Assembly: GCA_017427715.1 (NCBI GenBank) | Contig: JAFRSF010000007.1 | Coordinates: 1-58,707, forward strand | Reading direction: 5' to 3' | Source of the DNA: Alphaproteobacteria bacterium | GTDB lineage: Bacteria > Pseudomonadota > Alphaproteobacteria > Rs-D84 | DNA: 58,707 nt | In this document: positions 26,700 to 34,210 of the stretch, one piece after another | Numbering within the stretch: position 1 is the stretch's first letter | How the letters are laid out: each line of letters starts with the position of its first letter | Made by a program: the position numbers and the translations under genes | Notes under the pieces: generated by a model | The model's database searches: none | What the model saw: only the letters and a program-made list of their open reading frames with translations | Told to the model about the DNA's origin: nothing

Positions 26700-27464
26700 A
26701 TGCAAAAGTGGGAAAAGGCATTAAATAAGTTTCTAGAAAGATATATTAATAAACCTTGGTTTGAAGGCGCTTTGTTATGTGGTTCTTATGCAACAGGTAA
26801 TCAAAACAAGTTTTCTGATATAGATATAACCATTGTGACTTCTAACGATATTGGTTGGCACGAAAAGTCAAATTGTTATGTTGATGGATTCTTGATGGAA
26901 TATCTGATAAACCCTGTGTATAAATACCAGGAATTTATGGCTTCAGATATAAAGAACAACAAGGTGTTGATACATAATATGTTTGCTTATGGTATTATTT
27001 TATATGATAAAAACGGAATGGTAAAGAAATTGCATCAGCAAGCTGTTCGTGATTTAAAGAAGAAATTCAAACCGTTGCCTAAATCTTCGGCTGATTTTAA
27101 GAAATATTATCTGTGGGACAGATATGATGAATTAAAATCATTAAAACACGATGGATATCATATAGATTTAACATATTGGACTTTGGTCAGCGAATTGATA
27201 CATGCATATTGTAGTATGAATTGCCTGCCATTGTTGCCACAAGCAAAGATAGAAAAGTTTTTAACAGACCCAACATATGCAAAACGGTATCACGCAGATC
27301 GTTTACCAGATAAGAAATTCACAAAATTGCTATTGAATTGCTTTAATGCCAAACAGAAAGACAAAATGCCAACAATAGACAAATTATACAATTATGTTAT
27401 GAAATCTGGTGGTGGATTTGATATTGGCAAATTTCGCGGATATAGTAAAATAGAAAAAAGGTAA
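26700..27464 (+). CDS. Nucleotidyltransferase-domain protein (ANT-like)
   Basis: 254 residues. The signature G-S-Y-A-T-G-N-Q-N-K-F-S-D-I-D-I (residues 28-43) is the pol-beta-type GSx10DxD motif, with metal-binding D40 and D42. The helical remainder resembles aminoglycoside nucleotidyltransferases and minimal nucleotidyltransferases. It could adenylate a drug, or be a MNT-like antitoxin. The next gene starts four bases after its stop, so they form an operon with the S51 peptidase. AAAGGATAAACT precedes the ATG. Substrate unknown. Confidence 0.75.
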   Translation: MQKWEKALNKFLERYINKPWFEGALLCGSYATGNQNKFSDIDITIVTSNDIGWHEKSNCYVDGFLMEYLINPVYKYQEFMASDIKNNKVLIHNMFAYGIILYDKNGMVKKLHQQAVRDLKKKFKPLPKSSADFKKYYLWDRYDELKSLKHDGYHIDLTYWTLVSELIHAYCSMNCLPLLPQAKIEKFLTDPTYAKRYHADRLPDKKFTKLLLNCFNAKQKDKMPTIDKLYNYVMKSGGGFDIGKFRGYSKIEKR

Positions 27465-27467
27465 AAA

Positions 27468-28259
27468 ATGAAAAAAACAATTGTTGCTATTGGTGGCGGT
27501 GAAATAGGAAGAATTAAAGTACATGAAGATGGTCATAGTGAACAAAAACCAATCGAAACCATGGTAATTGATAAAAAAATAGTAGAATTGACTGGCAAAA
27601 CAAATCCAAAGTTAGTTTTTATCGGTGCTGCATCTGGTGACGATTCTAGATATTTTAAGGCAGTTTCTGACCATTTTGGTGGTCGCTTGAATTGTCGTAT
27701 AGAAAATTTGATTTTGACAGATTTAACAAAAAGACCAAACATTGAAAATATTCGTAAAATTATCCTGGGTGCAGATATTATTTATGTTGGTGGTGGTAAT
27801 GTAACATATTTGATGGATGTATTAAAAGATTCTGGTACAGACAAGATACTAAAAGAAGCGTACGATAAGGGTATTGTTATGTCTGGCAATAGCGCTGGTG
27901 GTTGTGTTTGGTATGAATCTTATGATAACGAAGAAGATGACGATTTCGATAGTAATAACCTTGAAACACTTAAAACAAAACCTGCATTGGGGCTGATTCG
28001 TGGGTATTTTGTTCCACATTGGAATACCAAATCTGAAAATGAAGATGCGGAAGGTTCTGTATCCAGAAATTCTATAAGAAAAATGTTAACCAAAGAGAAC
28101 AAATGGGGTTATGCTGTTGATGAAGGTGCAGCTATTATGGTTCAATCAGATGGCGATAAACAGGTGATGACTAACATTATATCTAAACCAAGTGCAAGTG
28201 TGTATAAGTTAAATCAAGATATACAGAATATTCGCCCTGATAACAAACTGCAAAGATAA
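27468..28259 (+). CDS. Peptidase E-like serine dipeptidase (family S51)
   Basis: 263 residues. Motifs: V-A-I-G-G-G-E at the start, F-I-G-A-A-S-G-D-D-S, Y-V-G-G-G-N-V-T-Y-L, the nucleophile S142 in M-S-G-N-S-A-G-G, and the late P-H-W-N. This fits Asp-specific dipeptidase PepE or the cyanophycinase branch of class-I glutamine-amidotransferase-like folds. It forms an operon with the nucleotidyltransferase at 26700. A pair of repeats and a terminator follow its stop. Confidence 0.8.
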   Translation: MKKTIVAIGGGEIGRIKVHEDGHSEQKPIETMVIDKKIVELTGKTNPKLVFIGAASGDDSRYFKAVSDHFGGRLNCRIENLILTDLTKRPNIENIRKIILGADIIYVGGGNVTYLMDVLKDSGTDKILKEAYDKGIVMSGNSAGGCVWYESYDNEEDDDFDSNNLETLKTKPALGLIRGYFVPHWNTKSENEDAEGSVSRNSIRKMLTKENKWGYAVDEGAAIMVQSDGDKQVMTNIISKPSASVYKLNQDIQNIRPDNKLQR

Positions 28260-28273
28260 ATTCGAACTAAGGG

Positions 28274-28302
28274 AAAGGTTAGATTTCTAACCTTTTCTTT
28301 TT
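28274..28302 (+). terminator. Terminator after the peptidase gene
   Basis: AAAGGTTAG and CTAACCTTT form a 9-bp stem with an ATTT loop, followed by TCTTTTT. Confidence 0.8.
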
Positions 28303-28360
28303 AAAAGTTCGTAAACCGGCGAAATAGTGTATGTTTTTAACCTCTAACTTACGAATTTGT
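28303..28360 (+). repeat. Interspersed repeat A, copy 1
   Basis: Bounded by an inverted repeat AGTTCGTAA ... TTACGAA. It shares GTTCG near the left end and CTAACTTACGAA-TTGT at the right end with 30636-30692; both have TGT-TTTT-AAC-CCTAACTTACGAA in the middle. Located between a terminator and the end of the minus-strand hydrolase gene. Confidence 0.6.
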
Positions 28361-28400
28361 ATATATACAATAAATACATAGTACCGTGTACCAAAGTTAT

Positions 28401-29816
28401 TTATTCGTTCGTATTATTTGATTCGATATTGACTTTATATTTTTCTTTTCTTTTGGCTATCATATTTTTTATGTTTTCTCTTGCATATTCAAAACTTGAT
28501 TGAACTAACTCTTGCCCGATACTTTGCATTTCTTCAAACTCTATAGCTCTACGTTTTTTTAATTCTTGATCATCTCTGAATCCTTGGACAAGGTCGACAA
28601 TTTCTGGTAACGGGGTAAAATAATCTTGTTGTTTCAAAGAGTTTTCTACACCATGTATAAAAACGTTTCTCGCCAATGCATTTAATGCCACAGAATTTAT
28701 GTTCCGTCCTGGATATGGTTCAACATAACCGATATTATTATGTTCCTCTTCCAAAGTAAAACCTTCGTATTCATAACCCTGTGGAATTAAAAACATATTT
28801 CCATATTTCTGCGGTAAAAAAGCAATTGCAGTTTTTGATGGGTGATTTCGTAAATACGGAAACCATTCGCGTTCAATGTCTTTTAGATGATTATCGTCCA
28901 TATAATCTCTATCGTTACGTATATTGTTTTTTATAAACTTTTGTAACCAACTAAATCGATTTATCATCATATCATCAGATGCAGAAGCAAAATTGATAAA
29001 AGCTTTTGATGGATGGCTTAAATCTCCGGCTGGCTCATGAGAAACAACCAACATTTGATCTAGCACTTCTTGTATTTCGATATCATTATAATCTAATTTT
29101 AGCATTTGATTTCTTGTTTCGTTTTGCAATTTGCGGGCAATTACCGAACCATAACAATGTGATACAAATGTGATTTGGCGAATTTGTCTTAATGCTTCAG
29201 TTAACTCGATTCTTTTACCATCTACAGAAACACGTGGCATAATGATACGATTATATAAATCAATAATATGTTCATCAAGAATGTCTAATGTTCTTTTTTC
29301 TATTAAATTTTTTATTTGTTGGATTTCTATATTGGTGTATTTTAAACCAATTAATGTTTTTTGCAATAAATCTTCAAATTGTTTTTTGTCTGTTTGTTTG
29401 TTGAACATGATTTTTATATATTTGTCCCATTTTTTATCTATTTGCTCAACTGGTATTTTTTTCCCTTGATCTGATACAAAGTTAAGAATTTTTTTGTTAA
29501 AAACTTGTTTTATATTTTTTTGCGTTATTTCTATACTGGCTATTTTTGCATCGTGCAAAATTTCACGATCCCCATCAAATTTTTTATCAAATTCATAAAA
29601 AATAGAATATGTAGGAACATCAATATTATATTTTATCAGTGTATTTCTTATTTGTTTGACATTACCGTTTGCGGCTCTGGGGCTTTCAGTTCCAGTTCCC
29701 CCAAAATCTATGACACACACTTGATTTGACGGCACAAATTCCACTGGTTTAGCATGGTTACCTTCTGTTTTTTCCGTTTGTGAATCACGTAACAATATTT
29801 GTATTTTGGTTGTCAT
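28401..29816 (-). CDS. Alpha/beta-hydrolase-like protein with a cysteine at the nucleophile position
   Basis: 471 residues, soluble. The strand V-C-V-I-D-F-G-G-T-G-T-E-S-P and the elbow I-T-F-V-S-H-C-Y-G-S-V-I-A (C221) match the layout of lipase-type alpha/beta hydrolases, with Cys in place of the usual Ser of G-x-S-x-G. Residues ~90-190 are a helical insertion. The last ~80 residues are charged and helical. Possible acid and His partners follow in A-F-I-N-F-A-S-A-S-D-D and F-I-H-G-V-E-N. It is flanked by repeat A on its 3' side and repeat B on its 5' side. It resembles secreted effector-type hydrolases, but no secretion signal is seen. Fold assignment is moderate; substrate unknown. Confidence 0.6.
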   Translation of the reverse strand: MTTKIQILLRDSQTEKTEGNHAKPVEFVPSNQVCVIDFGGTGTESPRAANGNVKQIRNTLIKYNIDVPTYSIFYEFDKKFDGDREILHDAKIASIEITQKNIKQVFNKKILNFVSDQGKKIPVEQIDKKWDKYIKIMFNKQTDKKQFEDLLQKTLIGLKYTNIEIQQIKNLIEKRTLDILDEHIIDLYNRIIMPRVSVDGKRIELTEALRQIRQITFVSHCYGSVIARKLQNETRNQMLKLDYNDIEIQEVLDQMLVVSHEPAGDLSHPSKAFINFASASDDMMINRFSWLQKFIKNNIRNDRDYMDDNHLKDIEREWFPYLRNHPSKTAIAFLPQKYGNMFLIPQGYEYEGFTLEEEHNNIGYVEPYPGRNINSVALNALARNVFIHGVENSLKQQDYFTPLPEIVDLVQGFRDDQELKKRRAIEFEEMQSIGQELVQSSFEYARENIKNMIAKRKEKYKVNIESNNTNE

Positions 29817-29908
29817 TAATACTTTTCCTTTTTATCGTAATACAATTGTATCATAGATGCAGAAATAAAATAAAGAAATTAGTTTGTTCGTAAAAAATCG
29901 GGATTTTG

Positions 29909-29997
29909 AACTTTGGCAGGCCCAACTGTGCAATTCACGAACTGATGTTATGTGTGATTTGTTGTTGTTCGGAAAAGAAATTAAGGTGTTTCTACGA
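29909..29997 (+). repeat. Interspersed repeat B, copy 1
   Basis: The 36-bp core at 29912-29947 differs from 30743-30778 by a single base. The following 50 bp are less similar in DNA, but one reading frame keeps the peptide pattern W-Q-x-Q-L-C-N-S-R-T-D and then F-G-K-E-I-K-x-F-L in both copies. No in-frame ATG precedes it, so this looks like a remnant of a coding repeat. Confidence 0.65.
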
Positions 29998-30042
29998 AAT
30001 TTTTATGGTATAATATAATATGATAAAATAAAGGGAACAAAA

Positions 30043-30633
30043 ATGTCTGTATTTAATCTGTTAGAAGAACGTCCGCTAAATGATTATATTATCAATCTGA
30101 TAAAACCAAGTAGCATAAGAATAATTGGAAATACAGAATTTGTGCGGTTAAATATTGATGCAATTGCGAACAACATGGTCTATCAATACATAAAAAGAAG
30201 AATCCGCGACTATTATCAACAACAACCATGGCAAACAAAATACTCTTGTTTTAAGTTAGTAAATAAAAATCGTCTTGATTTGCCAGATTGGACAAAAGAA
30301 ACTTACAATCGCGGTGAAGATATTTACGAATTTGATGCAGATAATGTGTCTGATAATTTCGCAAAAGATTTGTTTATGGTTCGTGATTATTTACTTCCCA
30401 TAGCAAAAAAATATATTGAACAAGAATGTAATGAAGTTGATTCGTCAAATGGCACAAAAACATTATTCAGAGATTTTGGTTATTTAAAAAATGCTGATGA
30501 ATACAAAGACCTTTACAATGTCATTCAAAAAGCATACGAATGGAGAAAACTACAGTTTTTGAATGGTAAAGAAAAATTAAAAAACCAAAATAATCCTGCA
30601 TCTTTCAACATACAAGATATAAACAGCAGATAA
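30043..30633 (+). CDS. Hypothetical protein in the repeat-rich block
   Basis: 196 residues, soluble, charged, rich in N, K, D and Y. AAAGGGAACAAAA precedes the ATG and TATAATATAA lies about 30 bp upstream. No recognisable domain; segments such as Y-Q-Y-I-K-R-R-I-R-D-Y-Y-Q-Q-Q and L-P-I-A-K-K-Y-I-E-Q suggest a helical protein. It starts 46 bp after repeat B copy 1 and repeat A copy 2 begins two bases after its stop, so the gene is framed by the same repeats as its neighbour. Function unknown. Confidence 0.6.
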   Translation: MSVFNLLEERPLNDYIINLIKPSSIRIIGNTEFVRLNIDAIANNMVYQYIKRRIRDYYQQQPWQTKYSCFKLVNKNRLDLPDWTKETYNRGEDIYEFDADNVSDNFAKDLFMVRDYLLPIAKKYIEQECNEVDSSNGTKTLFRDFGYLKNADEYKDLYNVIQKAYEWRKLQFLNGKEKLKNQNNPASFNIQDINSR

Positions 30634-30635
30634 TA

Positions 30636-30692
30636 AAGTTCGAAAGTCAGTAAAACGGCATGTGTTTTCAACACCTAACTTACGAACTTGTG
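30636..30692 (+). repeat. Interspersed repeat A, copy 2
   Basis: Bounded by AAGTTCG ... CGAACTT. Similar to 28303-28360, with the common right end CTAACTTACGAA. It follows the stop codon of the 30043 gene at once. Confidence 0.6.
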
Positions 30693-30710
30693 CAACCGTT
30701 GGAAATCTAA

Positions 30711-30745
30711 TAAAAAATCACCCGTTTGGCTGATTTTTTATTTTT
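30711..30745 (+). terminator. Terminator between repeats A and B (copy 2)
   Basis: AAAAAATCA (30712-30720) and TGATTTTTT (30731-30739) form a 9-bp stem followed by ATTTTT. Confidence 0.7.
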
Positions 30746-30826
30746 GGCAGGGCCAACTGTGCAATTCACGAACTGATGAAATCAAAGAATTATTGCAATT
30801 CGGGAAAGAGATTAAGAAGTTTTTAG
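30741..30826 (+). repeat. Interspersed repeat B, copy 2
   Basis: The 36-bp core 30743-30778 is nearly identical to 29912-29947. The reading frame beginning W-Q-G-Q-L-C-N-S-R-T-D continues D-E-I-K-E-L-L-Q-F-G-K-E-I-K-K-F-L and ends at a TAA near 30850. Several differences from copy 1 are synonymous (GGG/GGA, GAG/GAA, TTA/CTA). Confidence 0.65.
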
Positions 30827-30837
30827 ATATTTTAAAA

Positions 30838-31140
30838 TTATATAAAAAATAAGTAGACTATTAGCAAATGTAACATCATTAACAATAACCATGCAAGACA
30901 AGATAATAAAGGAACAAATAAAAATTTCCATTTGTATGTTTTTATTGCCTGCATAGAAAAAAGTATAAACATAGTGCTAAATAATACTACTACAATTTTA
31001 TCAATAAATATCAGACAGTTGCGTTCGCATATAAAACACAGCAAGCCGTCCCATTTACCGTTATTTAAAAAGCCCCAAAAATCATTCAGAAAGAATAATA
31101 CAAGGGTCATAGATAAAAAACTGCCTATAAAACTCATCAT
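30838..31140 (-). CDS. Small integral membrane protein
   Basis: 100 residues with three strongly hydrophobic segments (~1-20, ~42-62, ~70-98) and a short cytoplasmic/periplasmic loop containing F-I-C-E-R-N-C. No family recognised. The ribosome site before the ATG is poor. It ends next to repeat B copy 2. Confidence 0.5.
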   Translation of the reverse strand: MMSFIGSFLSMTLVLFFLNDFWGFLNNGKWDGLLCFICERNCLIFIDKIVVVLFSTMFILFSMQAIKTYKWKFLFVPLLSCLAWLLLMMLHLLIVYLFFI

Positions 31141-31231
31141 TTGTATTTTACATTAACAATTAAATCATGTCCATTATTTTCAAACCATTTTGTGTTGACC
31201 CCAAATAGAAATATAATATAAAATATGTGAT

Positions 31232-31639
31232 ATGAGAAGGTTACTATTTTATGTTTTTGTTTCTATATTATCGACAACTGCTTATGCAGTAACTGATTAC
31301 GAACCAATGTTTAAATCGTGTGACGAACTAGCCCAAAAAGGGCAACAAAACGCATCATCTACCATACAGATGGTGCGAATTGTCGAAGAACAAAAAGATT
31401 GCTATAAAAATGTTGCGAATAAGATTATAGATATAGAGTATGCAAAGAACAAGCAACAAATGGTATCAGAATTTAATAATTTTATTAAAATTTCGTCCGA
31501 TATAGCTTATTCTATGCAATATCCTGATAGCTGTAATCCAAATTGTGGAACGATAGTTGGATTAAATGCGGCAAATTTCGAATTAGAAATAATAAAAGCC
31601 TATGTTCGACAACTTTTATATATTGTCTCGCCAGAATAA
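31232..31639 (+). CDS. Small secreted protein
   Basis: 135 residues. Signal peptide MRRLLFYVFVSILSTTAYA with a clear A-Y-A cleavage site. The mature part is helical with two cysteine pairs (K-S-C-D-E-L, K-D-C-Y-K-N; D-S-C-N-P-N-C-G). The Q-M-x-R-I-V-E-E-Q-K-D-C-Y pattern resembles small helical LprI/DUF1311-like periplasmic proteins, but the match is weak. It is convergent with the MuF-lysozyme gene, with only six bases between stops. Confidence 0.65.
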   Translation: MRRLLFYVFVSILSTTAYAVTDYEPMFKSCDELAQKGQQNASSTIQMVRIVEEQKDCYKNVANKIIDIEYAKNKQQMVSEFNNFIKISSDIAYSMQYPDSCNPNCGTIVGLNAANFELEIIKAYVRQLLYIVSPE

Positions 31640-31645
31640 TTTAAC

Positions 31646-32770
31646 TTAGTTGTTGAACATATTCCACTCCTCATTCCTACGATTGCTAAGACCTGTCATT
31701 ACATATCCTCCAGATTTGTTCCATGTTTTCCATGCGGATTCCAATGTTGGGTATGTTGTGTCTTTTAAATCTGGATTATTTATGTATTTAACAACGGTTG
31801 AATCTGCAAAGTTTTTAGTGCCGATATTATAAGCCAAAGAAGTAAGAGCATCAAATTGATTCTGCGATAAGGGTACAGTTATATTATCTCGTACGGCACG
31901 TTCTGCTGTTGCAATATCAGAACGTAACAATTCTGTAGCTTTGGTTTCAGAAATCCCGTTTCTAAAATATTCGCCCGATTTTACAAGGTGTCCATAACCA
32001 ATCGTCGCACCTTTTGGTAAGGGTTCGTTTGTATTTACTGGTTTCCCTGTCTTATCATCGTAAATAACATGTTTTCCACCTAGTTTAACACTACCTTCGA
32101 AGCGTTTTAATATATTTACACCATTATCGCTCATTTTCATATCTTGTGTCTCATTTTTATCTGTTTTATTATCCGGTTTTTGACCTTTATAGACTTTGCT
32201 AGAAATTGGTTTGCCGTTATTATCTAATTCTCGTTCTTCAATCCAACAGCGACAATTGGGATGAATTGGAAATTTTGGAATATCAGTTTCGTTAGTAAAT
32301 ATTTTACCAATAATTTTTCTACAAATGGGACATAACAGTTCATCATGTACGCCGTACCACACCCAAACGGTTTGTGAGCCTTCTGGTTCTGTATCAGAAT
32401 CATCTGGCACACTGAGTGTATAAACAATCAATTTTTCATTTTGTATATCACCCCAAGGCATTAAAACCCGAACATCTATTTCTTCTTCGACTTCTACGAA
32501 TTGTGAAAAATCAATTGAAATCCCATTTTCTTCTACCTCGGCTTCTTGTATTGCATTTTGTATATCATCATCTAATTTCTTTTGTGCTGTCAAAAATTGC
32601 TCGTAAGTCATGTCATATTCTGGTTCAATATATTGACCGGTTGCATCTTGCCGCAATTCGCCAGGGAACAGTTTCTCTAAATATTCATTTGCTTTTTCAA
32701 ATTCAACTGAGTTTTTGTTCCAGTAATTATTTGATTGCAATAGATTACGTAAAAAAATTGGTATTTTCAT
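31646..32770 (-). CDS. MuF-like domain fused to a T4-type lysozyme
   Basis: 374 residues from the ATG at 32770, which follows AAAGGAGACTTT. Residues ~130-180 hold C147-P-I-C150 ... H170-P-N-C173-R-C175, the Cys/His motif at the C-terminus of phage Mu gpF-like minor head proteins. Residues ~215-374 form a GH24 lysozyme: F-E225-G, a D at 238, T256-I-G-Y-G-H, then Q-F-D-A-L-T-S-L-A-Y-N-I-G and S-N-R-R-N-E-E. The catalytic E-D-T triad is kept, although a loop is inserted between D and T. The protein has no signal peptide. It may be a phage-derived hydrolase or a polymorphic-toxin-like product. A terminator-like hairpin lies in its leader. Confidence 0.8.
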   Translation of the reverse strand: MKIPIFLRNLLQSNNYWNKNSVEFEKANEYLEKLFPGELRQDATGQYIEPEYDMTYEQFLTAQKKLDDDIQNAIQEAEVEENGISIDFSQFVEVEEEIDVRVLMPWGDIQNEKLIVYTLSVPDDSDTEPEGSQTVWVWYGVHDELLCPICRKIIGKIFTNETDIPKFPIHPNCRCWIEERELDNNGKPISSKVYKGQKPDNKTDKNETQDMKMSDNGVNILKRFEGSVKLGGKHVIYDDKTGKPVNTNEPLPKGATIGYGHLVKSGEYFRNGISETKATELLRSDIATAERAVRDNITVPLSQNQFDALTSLAYNIGTKNFADSTVVKYINNPDLKDTTYPTLESAWKTWNKSGGYVMTGLSNRRNEEWNMFNN

Positions 32771-32814
32771 AAAGTCTCCTTTGTTAAATAAAACAATCCG
32801 CGGAATGCGGAAAT

Positions 32815-32845
32815 AAAAAACAGACGGCAAAATGCCGTCTGTCAA
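32815..32845 (-). terminator. Terminator-like hairpin in the leader of the MuF-lysozyme gene
   Basis: On the minus strand CAGACGGCA and TGCCGTCTG form a 9-bp stem followed by seven T residues. It stands between the promoter at 32855-32883 and the start codon at 32770, so most transcripts should stop unless it is overridden. Confidence 0.7.
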
Positions 32846-32854
32846 ATTGGTTAG

Positions 32855-32883
32855 ATTATATCACAATTTACACACAAAAGCAA
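32855..32883 (-). promoter_or_regulatory. Promoter of the MuF-lysozyme gene
   Basis: On the minus strand TTGCTT (32883-32878), 17-bp spacer, TATAAT (32860-32855). The start would be near 32848, three or four bases before the terminator-like hairpin. Confidence 0.65.
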
Positions 32884-32898
32884 TAAGATATCTCAAAA

Positions 32899-32914
32899 AG
32901 CCCCACTCGGATTT
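32899..32914 (-). repeat. Fragment of the tRNA-Glu 3' end (possible attachment-site scar)
   Basis: AGCCCCACTCGGATTT is identical over 16 bases to the 3' end of the tRNA-Glu gene at 33241-33256, in the same orientation and about 340 bp away. This is the usual trace left when an element integrates into a tRNA 3' end. Confidence 0.6.
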
Positions 32915-33165
32915 TTCACTCGCCTCCTCGATACGCAATAATAAAAATCTATAAAAACTCTCTCGCACGCATATAAATATGCGGCTGTGGGGCATTCGTA
33001 AGGTGTTTGTCGCACTCTGTTTACAAACACTAACTCATAGTCGTCATAACAGACCCCGTTTTTATGATTTTTCTAATTGTGTATTCTCGTATTGGTCATG
33101 CGCACCCATATTTCACAAAAACTTCGTTTTCGTGTGGCGCGTATCCGCGCCAGGTGCTCTGACCC

Positions 33166-33181
33166 ATCCCGGTTCAAATCC
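33166..33181 (+). repeat. Inverted T-arm fragment of tRNA-Glu
   Basis: ATCCCGGTTCAAATCC equals the T-arm of the tRNA-Glu gene but is on the opposite strand. The rest of the tRNA is missing. The >300-bp noncoding stretch 32884-33236 holds only these fragments and the tRNA-Glu terminator. Confidence 0.5.
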
Positions 33182-33203
33182 TTCGTGAAAGGTTTTAGCA
33201 AAA

Positions 33204-33230
33204 TAAAAAAATCACCAAAAGGTGATTTTA
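33204..33230 (-). terminator. Terminator after tRNA-Glu
   Basis: On the minus strand AAAATCACC and GGTGATTTT form a 9-bp stem with a TTTT loop, followed by a T-rich tail. Confidence 0.75.
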
Positions 33231-33236
33231 TTATTT

Positions 33237-33311
33237 TGGCAGCCCCACTCGGATTTGAACCGGGATTCTCGCCTTGAAAGGGCGGTGTCCTAACCATTAG
33301 ACGATGGGGCC
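33237..33311 (-). tRNA. tRNA-Glu (UUC)
   Basis: Cloverleaf with GGCCCCA acceptor, anticodon loop CTTTCAA (anticodon TTC), T-loop TTCAAAT and encoded CCA. The acceptor has a G-T pair at position 1-72. One C-A mismatch is present in the anticodon stem (27-43) and one in the T-stem (50-64), unusual for an essential tRNA. Fragments of the same gene lie nearby, so the 3' half may have been rebuilt by an integration event. Confidence 0.9.
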
Positions 33312-33323
33312 AATGAAAAAAGA

Positions 33324-33401
33324 TGGCGGGATGTACGGGGCTCGAACCCTCGACCTTCTGCGTGACAGGCAGACGCTCTAAACCAGCTGAGCTAACACCC
33401 C
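33324..33401 (-). tRNA. tRNA-Asp (GUC)
   Basis: Acceptor GGGGTGT pairs with ACATCCC; anticodon loop CTGTCAC (GTC); T-loop GTTCGAGCC; G discriminator and CCA encoded. It is immediately upstream of tRNA-Glu on the same strand, so both are probably processed from one transcript. Confidence 0.95.
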
Positions 33402-33554
33402 AAAACTGTTCTTTGTTCTCACAAAGCCCTGTTATCTTATACTATCACCACACAAATTGCAAGCATTTTTTATAATTTTTTTTGGTTTTCGTACAACATA
33501 TTGAAAATGTTATGTGTTGTGTTAATATTCAAGCTGTGAACACAAGGATTTATC

Positions 33555-33887
33555 ATGACAGTACATAATATGAAACTTGAACAAAAACCCTATTTTGATT
33601 TGGTACAAAACGGCTCAAAGACCATAGAATTACGTTTATGGGATGAAAAAAGACGACAAATCAAGCCCGGTGATGAAATTATTTTTCGTGATGGGGAACG
33701 TGTATTAACAGTAATCGTAACTGGTTTGATTGTGGCGGAAACTTTCGCAGATTTATTACACATGATTGATGTGACAAAAACAGGTATACCAACCGCAGAG
33801 CAAGCATTGAATGTTATGAATTCAGTTTACGATATTAACAAACAGAAACAAAATGCCGTTGTTGGAATAATGATGAAACTTAAATAA
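33555..33887 (+). CDS. ASCH-domain protein
   Basis: 110 residues. The signature is N-terminal K-L-E-Q-K-P-Y-F-D-L-V-Q-N-G-S-K-T-I-E-L-R with E-x-R, then W-D-E-K-R-R-Q-I-K-P-G-D-E-I-I-F. ASCH domains bind RNA; some hydrolyse N4-acetylcytidine (YqfB). AAGGATTTATC precedes the ATG. It stands between tRNA genes, consistent with but not proof of an RNA-linked role. Confidence 0.8.
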   Translation: MTVHNMKLEQKPYFDLVQNGSKTIELRLWDEKRRQIKPGDEIIFRDGERVLTVIVTGLIVAETFADLLHMIDVTKTGIPTAEQALNVMNSVYDINKQKQNAVVGIMMKLK

Positions 33888-33931
33888 TTTCATAAATTGA
33901 CAATATAAATAAAGTTTTTTATAATCTGGAC

Positions 33932-34039
33932 ATGCAAAAAATAATTGTAATACTTTGTTTAATTGTATTGGCAGGATGCGGGGCAAAATCTGATTTAGCA
34001 CGTACCCCGGGGTATCCACGCAATTATCCGGTGTATTAA
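33932..34039 (+). CDS. 35-residue lipoprotein (LptM-like)
   Basis: The frame MQKIIVILCLIVLAGCGAKS followed by D-L-A-R-T-P-G-Y-P ends at 34039. It has a lipobox L-A-G-C16-G and a K-x-x-L-x-x-P motif, the pattern of very small lipoproteins such as LptM (YifL), which aids LptD maturation. TATAAT lies 8 bp before the ATG with no good ribosome site, so it may be a leaderless transcript. Confident as a lipoprotein; the LptM role is inferred. Confidence 0.7.
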   Translation: MQKIIVILCLIVLAGCGAKSDLARTPGYPRNYPVY

Positions 34040-34057
34040 AATTGTTTGCGCTATCAA

Positions 34058-34142
34058 GCGGGTATGGCGGAACTGGTAGACGCGCTGGATTTAGGTTCCA
34101 GTGGGGCAACCCATAAGAGTTCGATTCTCTTTACCCGCACCA
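34058..34142 (+). tRNA. tRNA-Leu (UAG)
   Basis: GCGGGTA pairs with TACCCGC, A discriminator and encoded CCA. Anticodon stem CTGGA/TTCCAG with loop holding TAG; long class-II variable arm. The + strand carries it between two small genes. Confidence 0.95.
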
Positions 34143-34210
34143 CAAAAAAAACTTGATTTTATATAAAATATAACATACAATGCGCACAGTAATTAAAAAA
34201 GGTTATTAAA

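Noticed and set aside
30636..30850. A small gene made of repeats A and B
   Set aside because: The long frame through repeat A ends in the terminator, and the frame through repeat B has no start codon; treated as repeats.
33073..33297. Minus and plus frames across tRNA-Glu
   Set aside because: They cover a structural tRNA gene and its fragments, so they are not coding.
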